Below, piece by piece: positions 25,137 to 34,200 of a DNA stretch of 64,000 nt; positions within the stretch are counted from its first letter, which is position 1, and each line of letters opens with the position of its first letter. The position numbers and the translations under genes are program-made. Location of the stretch: NCBI RefSeq assembly GCF_047663525.1, contig NC_092589.1, positions 83,691,001 to 83,755,000 of the forward strand, read 5' to 3'. The stretch comes from Anas platyrhynchos. Its lineage: Eukaryota > Chordata > Aves > Anseriformes > Anatidae. The notes beneath the pieces were generated by a model. It did no database searches. It had not been told where the DNA came from and saw only the letters and a program-made list of their open reading frames with translations.

Positions 25137-25167
25137 CTCTTTTCCTGCGGAGCGGCGGAGGCGGAGG
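25137..25167 (+). ncRNA. SNHG5: SNHG5 exon 1 with 5' TOP motif
   Basis: A 31-nt exon beginning CTCTTTTCC, a C followed by uninterrupted pyrimidines, which is the 5' terminal oligopyrimidine signal read by LARP1/mTOR. It ends ...GGAG before GTAAGG, a near-consensus donor. The start is placed by TATA spacing, and initiation at 25139 is equally possible. Confidence 0.75.
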
Positions 25168-25331
25168 GTAAGGGGCGTGTGGCCGGGGCGGGGATGGCGG
25201 CCGGGTTTGCCCGTTCGTGATCGTTTCCCCGACGAGCTCGCTCCGCTGGGGGATCGCGGACGGCAGCGGGGCTCGCTCCGTGGTGCCAGGCCGGCACCGG
25301 GTGAAGCGCTCACCCGCCGGCGGGGGGCCGG

Positions 25332-25413
25332 ACTACAGGTCCCGGCGTGCCCCGCGCGGCCGTGGGGAGGGAGATGGGAGCGTGGCGGCGCGGGGCATGC
25401 CGGGACTTGTAGT
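25332..25413. promoter_or_regulatory. Inverted pair of ZNF143/Staf-like binding sites
   Basis: Two 25-bp sites face each other across a 32-bp spacer. Site 1 (25332-25356, plus strand) begins ACTACAGGTCCCGGCGTGCC. Site 2 (25389-25413, minus strand) begins ACTACAAGTCCCGGCATGCC. They differ at two of 25 positions, and both fit the ZNF143 consensus of the form ACTACAAYTCCCAGVAKGC with a following CCGCG-type end. ZNF143 activates many housekeeping, snRNA and snoRNA-related promoters and can drive bidirectional transcription (known). Here the sites lie about 195-275 bp downstream of the SNHG5 start, in intron 1. Confidence 0.75.
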
Positions 25414-25445
25414 CCGCGCGGGCGGCGGCCGCGTGTGCGGCGGGG

Positions 25446-25454
25446 GCCATCTTG
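25446..25454 (-). promoter_or_regulatory. YY1-like site
   Basis: GCCATCTTG, the reverse complement of the CAAGATGGC YY1 core. It sits in the SNHG5 CpG island 33 bp after the second ZNF143-like site. YY1 motifs near start sites usually help fix initiation, and this one would suit a minus-strand or secondary start. Confidence 0.5.
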
Positions 25455-25776
25455 CCACACGCAGGGCTGGGGAGGGGAGCAGCCCCTGCCTGGGGTGCCA
25501 CGGCCCCGTGCTGCGAGATGCTAAAAGCTGCGGCTATAACGCTGATAAATGGCTTGGCAGAAGTGCAACAATAGGAAAGAGGTGTTTCAATAAGGCTTAT
25601 GGGTCACGGCAGTATTTGTTGCGGAGGACTCAGAATCAGAGAGTTGCCTTATACCAAGTTACAGAAATAGTTACTGTAAAATCCATGGATACTGCCAAAA
25701 ATACTTAATTGTTTTTTAACGTGAGCAATCTGATCATTTCAGTGTCATAACTATTGATGCTTGCTTTTCTTTCTAG

Positions 25777-25830
25777 GTAATGAGAAGAAAATAAAAGGGA
25801 TTTATTGAAATTATAAAAAAAAAAAAAAAA
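25777..25830 (+). other. Possible alternative exon or retroposed 3' end with A16 tail
   Basis: A good acceptor (TTGCTTTTCTTTCTAG, ending 25776) precedes a short segment with ATAAAA at 25791-25796. About 20 bases further on an exact A16 run begins (25815-25830). It could be a tiny retroposed transcript end or an early-terminating SNHG5 exon. Nothing in the body is recognisable. Confidence 0.3.
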
Positions 25831-25849
25831 CGTGGCTTAAGGTGATAAC

Positions 25850-26200
25850 AAAAGGCTAAGTTTTACACCAGGTTGACTAGATAAGTTCCTTACGACTTAG
25901 GGAACGTACTGTTTGGTTCGTGTAACCCCCTGGTCAGTTAAGCAATGTGACAATGGAAGCTTTGCCAAACTGCAAGTAAATGTCCTCAAGCAGTTTACAA
26001 TCAACTAAGGAAAAGCAGGCTTCTCCCTGATGAGGGTGAGGACCCCCAAGGACCACTAGAGATCCTCATAAGACCCTAACAAGTTATAACTCGTGTAGAT
26101 GTAACTTTGCATTTCCTGGAGAATGTATAAATATACATTTTCTTAATGTATGAGCATGCTTTTATTCAGAAATGTGCAGAAATCCCCCATGCACCTGGCA
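25850..26200 (+). mobile_element. Possible LTR-type repeat in SNHG5 intron 1
   Basis: Wording such as 'gacccccaaggaccactagagatcctcataagaccctaacaagttataactcgtgtagatgtaa' followed by 'gaatgtataaatatacattttcttaatgtatgag' resembles U3/TATA regions of avian ERV LTRs that I recall in general terms. No TG...CA termini, polypurine tract or target duplication could be fixed, so ends and identity are uncertain. It may equally be unique intron sequence. Confidence 0.3.
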
Positions 26201-27110
26201 CTGCAGTAATGTCGGCTCCCTAACTTGTTCATGCTGGGGAGTTATTGTTCCCAAGTTCAGTGATAAAGGCACCTTTTTCCTTCTTGGCATGCCAGTGTGA
26301 TTGAGCAGTAGTCCTTCTGGAAGAGCGGGCAATGCAATACAAAGCAGCAAGGATTCTAGGCTGTTATCTGCAAGCAGAGATTAGGAGCTGGTTGTGTTCA
26401 TATAAAAAGCTGTCGGCTTCATTCATTCTGTGTTGAATTAGTTTGTCCAGTGATAGCCGCAGTCAGACACTATTAAGATTACTGAACAGTGAAGTTCTTG
26501 TGTCTTTATAAGCTGTTAGTAAGCTTTGATTATTGGGTGCAATAATATACTTAACTTGAGGGTTTTATGGCTTAAATTGTTTTGGTGATATGAAACAAAA
26601 CAAAGCTAGTAGTCTCTTGCATTTATTTAATCTACACAGTGTAGTAATAGATGTTTTACAAGCTACATGTTTTAAGGGTTATATATGATGAAACAAATGT
26701 TTTACTTTCCTGTTTCTTTTGCTGGGTGAGGTGATAGATTTAAGTACTTGATATGTAGTTAAAATTGAATTCTGTGTAAAAAGTGAAATTGTTATGTAGG
26801 CACAGAGGATTAAAATCTTGAACCAACAAATTTTCATTAAAAATCTTCTGGATAAAAGATTAATAGTGCAGTTATTTTTACAATCCAAAATATGGGATTT
26901 CAAGCAGGTGTAACTTGTCATTCCTTTGTTACTAAAAAAAAAATGGCTTTCTTGCTGGGTTCCAAAAAAAAAAAAAGCTGCAAACTAAGACTGAATTGTT
27001 TAACATTTCATTACTTCTGAGACTAAGCCTCAAAATGTGTATTATTTAATGGCCTGATACTAAGTATTTGCTTATTTCAAGTATTAAATTTGTTTACTGC
27101 TTGTTTTTAG

Positions 27111-27163
27111 GTATGAAGTGGAAGTTTTCAATGATGACCAATATATTATACAGAAGCAGTAAG
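27111..27163 (+). ncRNA. SNHG5: SNHG5 predicted exon
   Basis: A 53-nt segment bounded by acceptor TTGTTTTTAG and donor AAG|GTAATT. It contains several short stops in all frames, as expected of a noncoding host RNA. A real short exon is plausible but untested. Confidence 0.5.
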
Positions 27164-27611
27164 GTAATTGATTTATTTTGTTGCTTTTGAAGTAATTTTT
27201 TTCCTACTGCTGATGAAAACAATAAATGCTTCAATTTCTTACTGTTATTCCCTATTTTTTGTTTGAAAGTACAGGATGTGTAAAGGGTAGTAGGTGGCAC
27301 TTTGTATGACTATCAAGTGGGACAAAATGGAAAAACAGTTTAAACTGAGTAATATGTGTCATTTTTGTTTTACTCAGGCTAGTGCTTAGGTCAGGTGCTC
27401 TTAGCATCATTTCTTTTGTTGTATCACTTGAATAAGCATGAAGACCTATGTGATAAATCAGTTGGTTAACTTCTGCTAAACTGTACTGATTACAGAGATG
27501 GTGCAAGTTACCAGTCTAGTATTGGGTGTGCTTTGGAGCTAATGTGTTTCCACACACATGGCCATATTTGAATGTAATTAGTGATGTTATGACCCTGCTA
27601 AGTGGACAAAG

Positions 27612-27660
27612 TAGAAGAGTTCAGTTGGGAGGAACCTACAAAGATCATACTTCAACCACT
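27612..27660 (-). mobile_element. CR1 3' remnant in SNHG5 intron
   Basis: AGAAGAGTTCAGTTGGGAGG followed by 'aacctacaaagatcat' matches the first bases of the reversed CR1 end ('agttcaggttggaagggacctacaaggatcat'). It is only about 50 bp long. Confidence 0.5.
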
Positions 27661-27939
27661 GAAGTACTGCATTGTGAATAAGTGTAGCATAGACAAATAC
27701 TTGAAGCAGAAGTTTAAATGACTCTGTTCTTCAGCACTAGTAGTTACAAAAAGGGTCCAAAATCTATTCAGGCCAACTTTTTCTAGCATGTACAGAATCT
27801 CCAGTAGTTTTAAAGACTTAATCTGATACTATGAAAAAGGGAATTCTTGATGCTTATTTCTGACTTACTAAGCTTCTGTCTTAGTACTGCTGTAAGAGAT
27901 GTTCTGCTTAAACTAATTTCTGCTTAATTTCAATTCTAG

Positions 27940-28042
27940 CCCTTAATGGAAGCACCATCAGAACTAGAAGAATATTTGGTACACACAAGTGGATTTTCAT
28001 GAAAGCTATCTTTTGAATAATTTGCAGGGATACATTAATATG
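27940..28042 (+). ncRNA. SNHG5: SNHG5 predicted exon
   Basis: A 103-nt segment after acceptor TTTCAATTCTAG and before a strong donor ATG|GTAAGT. An internal TTTGCAG (to 28027) could serve as a second acceptor. Confidence 0.55.
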
Positions 28043-28545
28043 GTAAGTGGCGTAACAACATAAATGTGTGATCAAATTAGTAGGCTTGTCATGAGCTTTA
28101 GAATTGAATTATTGCTGTATTTCAGGCATGCTATTTGATGTGATTTGTTTTTGAAATGTGCAGACTGGGAAGGCAGGTGAACAGTTTGTTTCAAATAGCA
28201 CTTGAAGGAGCTGCTAAAATGTCTGAATATACATACTAAATTTGACAAATATCACCTCAGGGTGACTTATTTGTTAACGTAGACTTTATTGGAAATTTAA
28301 AGTGTTTAGGTGAAGAAATGGAGATTTTTTGTTATTCTGACTTCTTGGAAATGCAAAGTAGTAATATCAGGGTCTGTATACAGTCTAACTTAACTGACTC
28401 AAATGTGTGCAACTAGTGGCTGTGTCTGGAAAGTGAAAACTCTGGGAGGAAGGTGATCCACTAGACTAAAACCTGGTCATTTCTAATGGGCTGTATTATC
28501 TTACTGAATGGATGTGCTGTAACTGATTGTTTTATTCCTTTCTAG

Positions 28546-28613
28546 AATGATGTCTGAGCAGCTTTGAATAATGGGAAAATTCATCATGATTGATTTCCTA
28601 GTACAGCACACAG
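28546..28613 (+). ncRNA. SNHG5: SNHG5 predicted exon
   Basis: A 68-nt segment between acceptor TTTATTCCTTTCTAG and donor CAG|GTAATT. It directly precedes the intron that carries the first SNORD50 copy. Confidence 0.55.
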
Positions 28614-28799
28614 GTAATTCTTACTGCTGAACTGCTAGAACTGTTTGTTAATTGAAATGTATTCCCTCTTAAAGCTCTGAGTATTCCCTCTCCAGTGCAT
28701 CTGCATATGAAAGACACAGCTTATTTTGTGGGATATATAAATCTATTACTTGTGTTGTGGCTCTGATATTAGAGAACTATTCTAATTATAAAAGTGGTG

Positions 28800-28868
28800 G
28801 ATTGTGATGAAACTGCCAAACCTGATTTGCTGATGAAAAACTTCATACGGATCTGGCTTCTGAGATGA
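28800..28868 (+). ncRNA. SNORD50B: Box C/D snoRNA, SNORD50 family (upstream copy)
   Basis: Boxes occur in order: C box TGATGA (28805-28810), D' CTGA (28822-28825), C' TGATGA (28831-28836) and D CTGA (28860-28863). Flanks AAAGTGGT (28791-28798) and ACCACTTT (28870-28877) pair perfectly as an external stem. The guide before D, ACGGATCTGGCTT, is the U50 guide. The fifth base upstream of D is G, so the methylated target is a C, consistent with the 28S rRNA C assigned to U50 in mammals (recalled as C2848). The guide before D' (GCCAAAC) differs from the downstream copy (TCCCGAAC), so the second target may be lost. It lies in an SNHG5 intron. The paralogue label B is by position, the first of two. 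Confidence 0.88.
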
Positions 28869-29669
28869 AACCACTTTTCTTTCAAAAGTTATTTGATCTC
28901 CTGGTTAGTGTTACTTATATGGTTGCTTGCATGTACAAGCTAGATATTGTGAATAAAGACTTTGGTGTATTATTATAACTCACTCAGCTCGTGTCCATCT
29001 TGATGTGGGCATGTGCTGTTGCCCAGCAAATAGTAGCACCTTGGAAGAGCAGAGGGGGAAATTTTAGATCCTTGTTTTTTCAGGTATCTGGTATTAGAGC
29101 TCATAAAAGTTTGCTAGTTATTAAAAGTGCTCTAAGAACTAAACTAAATCAGAAAGACTAAGTCTAAACTTATACTTGAAGCAGGGAAGAAATATGTTGG
29201 CGAACACTGAAGGTTCCTCAAATGTATTGGTAGTTTCCCTAACCTTCATTCTTACACAGGTACCTGAACTTAATCCCTTTCAATGAAATGCACTTGGAAT
29301 CTGAACTTGTGTATCTTTCACTTACGAAGTTAAAAATCTAAGTGCTGTGAGGACAGGTTCTAATCTTGCTGTCTCACTACACGCCCATAATTTTATTCCC
29401 TTTTAAAATAAATTATTTAAAGATCTTGCCTAACTACCAACAGCTTGCTTTGAAGAGCATTTTGAAGAACAGGCTTTGTCCCGGTGTGCAAAGTCAAAAC
29501 GTGGGAGTGAAACTTTTTGTGCTGTAATGCTATGTGTAAAATGATGAATTGTTTAGACAGGCAGCATTACAAGTAGGAAGTGGAATTTCTGTGACATGGC
29601 TGATCTAGAAAAGTTGGAAGTAGCAAGCCTTGTTAGTAAAACTAACTGGTGCAATTTGTGTCTTTGCAG

Positions 29670-29695
29670 AGATGCTTGAAGGCTGCTTCTTGAAG
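29670..29695 (+). ncRNA. SNHG5: SNHG5 predicted 26-nt microexon
   Basis: Acceptor TTTGTGTCTTTGCAG precedes 26 bases ending AAG before donor GTATGA. It is the only strong splice pair between the two snoRNA introns in this stretch, but such a short exon needs transcript proof. Confidence 0.42.
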
Positions 29696-30311
29696 GTATG
29701 AATTCCAATTAATGGCATGATTAAATTAAAAAGCTTGTTCAGTTGGAGTGGTGATGCCCAAAACTATTGGTATGTCTGTCTGATCAGTGAAGAACCATGG
29801 AAAACTGAAGTGTTTTATAATCTATCTTGGTTTTAAACCAAAGTTTTATTGGGTCTAGCTCAAAATGAGATACCCAATTTTCCTATTGTTTGCAGGACAG
29901 TTGTGTTTGGAAGAATGTATTCTGGATTCAGTTTTTTATGTAATGCTTGCTTGTTGATTGATTTTAGCTTTTTTCTGGAGTTCTTAATGTTCTGATGCAA
30001 GCTGAGAACCACATATTAGCTAATTCAGAAATTAAGGTTTTGATTTTTGGTACAGGGAGATTCAAACTTGACTGGTTAGATGCCTGTCACAGTTCATAGC
30101 CAAGTTAAGCAGTAGTCAGGCAAGAGATGTAAGAAGACTCTTACTGTGGTATGAGAACATTTCCAGATTGTTTTAGGGAACTTGTGGAATACTGATTCTT
30201 ACCCACTAGGTGTTTAATAATGCAGTTTGGTCTGTGAGATTCTATATAGATAGGAAGTTGTGTTTGGAGTGATGGAAGAAAATCTCTAAACTAGTGTGTT
30301 TCTCTTTTCAG

Positions 30312-30360
30312 GCATGCATGTGGCCCAAACTGTATGAACAAATGCTTTTAGTTTGTTCAG
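30312..30360 (+). ncRNA. SNHG5: SNHG5 predicted exon
   Basis: A 49-nt segment between acceptor GTTTCTCTTTTCAG and donor CAG|GTATGT. It precedes the intron holding the second SNORD50. Confidence 0.55.
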
Positions 30361-30730
30361 GTATGTAATTAAAAAGCTTCCAAGCATTTTATCATCAGGT
30401 CTCAAGTAATTCTGTGCTTACAAGTTGGGAACTGTTAGTACTATGACAGCTGCTGATACGCTTATTACAATAATTGATTGATACAGTAGGTCAGTATATT
30501 TGCTTATTCAGTACATGTACTGAATTTAAGACCACTTGTTCCCCAGGGCACCTAGTGCCAGTAGCTGTGCCTAACTGTAGATAACCTTTAAATCTACATT
30601 AAAAGTTCTAGATGCTTACTTTATTTAATATGTCAAAAGACATATTAGAACTTCCAATTTTTGTATTGCAATCAGAAATGCTATATATAAGTACATCTTG
30701 TATTAGATTTACATTTGCCATACTGCTTCT

Positions 30731-30810
30731 GTCTCATCTGTGATGATCCTATCCCGAACCTGAATTCCTTGCTGAAAACCCTAATCCGGATCCGGCTTCT
30801 GAGATGAGAC
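30731..30810 (+). ncRNA. SNORD50A: Box C/D snoRNA SNORD50A (U50)
   Basis: C box TGATGA (30741-30746), D' CTGA (30760-30763), C'-like GCTGAAAA (from 30771) and D box CTGA (30799-30802). The terminal stem is perfect over nine pairs, GTCTCATCT (30731-30739) with AGATGAGAC (30802-30810). The body wording GATCCTATCCCGAACCTGAA is close to human U50. The D guide is CCGGATCCGGCTT. The fifth base before D is G (target C), and before D' it is C (target G). This fits the two 28S rRNA methylations assigned to U50 (recalled as C2848 and G2863). It lies in the last SNHG5 intron, 144 bp before the final exon, and is released by splicing and exonuclease trimming, then bound by fibrillarin, NOP56, NOP58 and SNU13. 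Confidence 0.95.
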
Positions 30811-30954
30811 CAGAAGACTTAATTTAAACTTTCTGAGAAGTATTAATCTTCAGTGGGATTTTAGGTGCTTTTGGGAAAAAGTGTGCTTATTTGCAAGTTG
30901 AAATTTCTCCCTGAAATGAACCATCTTATTTAGACCTTGTTCTCCTTTTTTCAG

Positions 30955-31228
30955 TGTTGAGTTGGAACATTTTTGTCAGCGCTGCCTGACAAATGTGGAT
31001 GATCTGTAACTGGAAGAAAGTGTAATGTCTGAAGAGCTTTTCTCGCCTGGAGTGGGACCATGCTTTTTAAAACCCTACTGAAACAGTTATTGCAATTGTT
31101 TAGCAGATACTGTTTTCAATAACTGCATGTGAACCAAAATCACTGTCTGCATATTTAAAAAACACTTTTCCGTTAATAACAAGCTGCCAACTGTAGGAAG
31201 GATAATAAATAGGGAAGTGAGTGATCTT
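30955..31228 (+). ncRNA. SNHG5: SNHG5 predicted last exon
   Basis: A strong polypyrimidine tract and acceptor (TTGTTCTCCTTTTTTCAG) open this exon. The first clear AATAAA follows at 31204-31209, suggesting cleavage about 15-20 bases later. The start is better supported than the end. Confidence 0.55.
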
Positions 31229-34200
31229 TACGTGAAAAAGAAACCCTGAGTTTATTGACCCCTTCAAAATACAAGGGCATGCAGACTTGCTGATACTGAA
31301 CATCTGTAACTTTAATAACTGGAAGTTGCAGGTAGGCTGCGCACAGTTGGTTACACAAATTTAAACAGTCTGATTCCTGAAGGTGGTATCATCTGGGAGA
31401 TAGGTGAGGTGGTGGTGCAGAAGCATAAACTTGAAACACTTGTAAGGAGGGAATTCAGGTGTCATGAGGGAAGTTGTGGTTACAAAAAAGGCATGGACTA
31501 AAGCTTGCACTGGCTTCTGTATCTACTGGGGGAAAAGAAAGGGGGGAGAAGGAAGGTGGGGCTTCATAGGCTGCCAGTTTAGTGTGAGAAGACCAATACC
31601 ACAATGGAACTGTGCCTTTGGTGGAAAACACTGGCAGTGCTACCTGTTCCGTGTGTGAGGGGAAATGTCAGCAGAGGGAGAAGGAGTGCATGCATTAGAA
31701 CTTCTGCTTGGAGCAGTCAGTTGAAAACTAACCATGCAGTAACATGTTAGCAGTGTATTTGTGTGCAGCAAACACGCACTCCTCCACAAAGGGGAGGGAT
31801 CAGCAATTGGTTGCCTCAGTTGTCTTTAAAGAAGGTTATGTACCTAAGATGCAATCCACCTTTAAGCGTGACTCTTTAACCTCATTGTCAGGAATGCTTT
31901 CTAAAGGAAGGAATACAACAATGGCGTGATAACCAGCAATTAATAAAGCTGCAGTTCTTGTATTTTGGTACATTCCAAAAGGATTCAGTAACCACCCTGT
32001 GGTCTGCAGCCAAAAATGACAGCATTGGGTGCTAGCAACCAACTTCCTTTAGAAAGTTGGAAGAATTCCTACAGCTCATGGAGCATGCTTGCTTGTAAAT
32101 AGCAAACACCACAAATGCAAAACATTGAGCAGTAGCATCTAAAACATTGGGGAGGTCTGAAGTGAGTAACCATCTGACTGCAAAGGTGTATGCTAATGAT
32201 CTGACTGCAGTCCAGGTGTGTATTGGATTACTGAGTGCCTCATCTGCTTTGGTTATTGTTAGTGAGCAGCTATGTTGGCCAAAGGCTGCTCATTCTCCAC
32301 AAGTAACTGTAAATCAGTCTGTTGGATGTACTGGAAGCTGCAGAATGTGATTGCAGAAGAACTTAATGGCTTTCAACAAAAATCCTTATTTTTGTTAAAA
32401 ACAAATGTTGCTGAGAAGGGTAGGTATTCTTATGTGCAATGTATTGTACATGCTCTTTCTTGAATAAAGAAGGATGTGAAAAACTGCTAGCTGTTGCACC
32501 TCAGGTTTGTAGTCACTTACAGACTTCCTTGGCAGCTTGTACTTTGCAAGAACTGCGAAGGCAGCCTGGCCTTGCTGCACTGGCTGGTACAGGATGTACT
32601 GGCCATGTGACATTCCACACTGTGCTTGACTGCCTCCTGGACAGTGTAAACTCTGCTGATGATTATGCACTTGAGAAGTGTGGAGGGATCAGTCTCCATC
32701 TTCTGTCCACAGCATTTTTTATGAGGAGATCTTGATGCTGTTGACAGCACTTGGTGAAGCTCCTTGAATGGTAAGTCAAAGTTGCAAGTCTTCACAAGGT
32801 TGTTCACTTGTCTTCTGGGGTGGGATGGGGGTGGGGAGAAGGAAGATGTTGAAGACCAGAAAAATGGGTAATACAACAGCAACATTTTGGTAAGTAGCAT
32901 GTTAGATATTCTGAAAGGATCTGTCCATAACTCGCATAACATTGGAGGGTAAGAAGAGCATTTTTATGGTATGTTTTTTAAAGTCTTTTTGGCTGAAGCT
33001 AATGTGAAGCTAGTATCACAGAAGCTTTTGAGAAGATTTCTGCAATGTGTATATCCAGTAAAATTGGTGAGGATGTGTTGCTGTTCTGTGTTCAGAAGAT
33101 CAGAGTTTGAGGATTGTGAGTAATGTTTCAGGTACTCAAAAGTACTTCACATCAATCTAAATCTTCCAAAACATTCCTTGGATGTTCTCTGATCTAGAAT
33201 TGGCAGTATTAGACAAAGGGTTGCAGGGAATCATGCTGCATCTGTGCATCAGATGGTGGAAGCCTGTCAGTGAACAGTGTTTGATCATGAGAAAGATGTG
33301 CACTTGGTGTAGGAAAAGGTGGATGTGGTCTGTGATGAGCCTATTGGCTGTTAGCTGCAAACCTTTCACTATAAATGCTCGTGAGGCTGCAAAACACAGG
33401 TAACCAAGGAAAAATGAGCATTAGCAGTATAGAAATTCTGGTGTTAATAAAAATGAACAAATGTAATCATGAGGCTCTACCTTTTGAGGTTTCAGAATAT
33501 GACTAGCATAGGAAGTGTAGGAAACTAACATTATTAATGTTGAGATGGAAAGAAAAATAGTTGAAATAGCTTTTCTGCTCAGAAATGGAGGGAAATGTTT
33601 GCAAACCACTTGCGGGTCTAGTTCTGGTGTGGTGGTTTTGACTGATAGGATACATACCCTTATCTCAGTTTGTGTTTGTCTAGTTATGCCATGTATTCCA
33701 AACTCATCACATGCTGACATTTCTATGTGCAAAGGTACACTGAAGTTCTATAAAGTAATCATGCTTGTATATAAAGCTTTGACTTGGGATTCCGCGGTAA
33801 ACAATGTGAAAGCACTTCAGCTTTTTATGCTTTAAATAGCTGGTAAAATCTTGCATTAACCATCTCTGGGGTTGAACTTCAGTGTCACGTGAGTGTTGGG
33901 CTGTGATCCAAGAAAGCAGTGGTTAGACAAACTTTGTTCTGGAATATTGCTGTGTCTTAGTAACTGGGCAAAAGTATCAGCATTCTCCTGAGTGCTTAGA
34001 CATGAAAACGAGGAGCAAATTCAATGAAGATGCAGGAGTGGCTGTGCATGAATGCCTTGCTACCATGAAAGTGATAAGGTCGCTGTTAAGGTGGGAGATT
34101 TTGTCTGGAGAATTTGTCTTGCCTGTGGAGATGGATCATATGGAGCTCAGAGTGAGCAAAGTTGAGGTAGCTGCAGATACCTTTGCATAGCACCCACACT

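Larger units (their letters stand above)
24890..25500 (+). promoter_or_regulatory. SNHG5: CpG island and promoter of SNHG5
   Basis: A sharp change to GC-rich, CpG-dense DNA with many GC-box-like CCCGCCCC/GGGGCGTGG motifs (for example 25065-25077). The core promoter is at 25107-25137, where TATAAAAG is followed 30 bases later by a pyrimidine-start initiator. Downstream, still in the island, are two ZNF143-like sites in inverted orientation (25332-25356 and 25389-25413) and a YY1 motif, GCCATCTTG (25446-25454). A TATA box together with a TOP initiator is known for several snoRNA host genes and translation-machinery genes. Confidence 0.85.
25137..31228 (+). ncRNA. SNHG5: SNHG5 (U50HG), snoRNA host gene
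   Basis: Host RNA whose introns release SNORD50 box C/D snoRNAs. Evidence: a TATA promoter, a 5'-TOP start (CTCTTTTCC) and a short first exon; two SNORD50-family snoRNAs in introns on the same strand; and position directly upstream of SYNCRIP on the same strand, as in mammals. Exons inferred from splice signals are 25137-25167, 27111-27163, 27940-28042, 28546-28613, 29670-29695, 30312-30360 and 30955 to about 31228 (AATAAA at 31204-31209). All proposed introns are GT-AG with good polypyrimidine tracts. No long reading frame spans the exons, which fits a TOP host RNA degraded after translation (known behaviour of this class). The snoRNAs and promoter are secure. Individual exons and the 3' end are predictions, and mammalian SNHG5 has fewer exons (six, recalled), so one or more calls may be wrong. 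Confidence 0.82.

Noticed and set aside
24997-25524. 175-codon plus-strand frame and overlapping minus-strand frames in the SNHG5 island
   Set aside because: They cross the TATA box, exon 1 and the donor site, are Arg/Pro/Gly-rich, and are explained by GC content.
27208-27345. C-box-like TGATGA with a distant CTGA in an SNHG5 intron
   Set aside because: About 135 bases apart, no flanking stem and no internal C'/D' boxes.
29744-29790. Possible third box C/D snoRNA in an SNHG5 intron (TGATGC followed by CTGA)
   Set aside because: The C box is imperfect, spacing to the CTGA is too short and no terminal stem forms.
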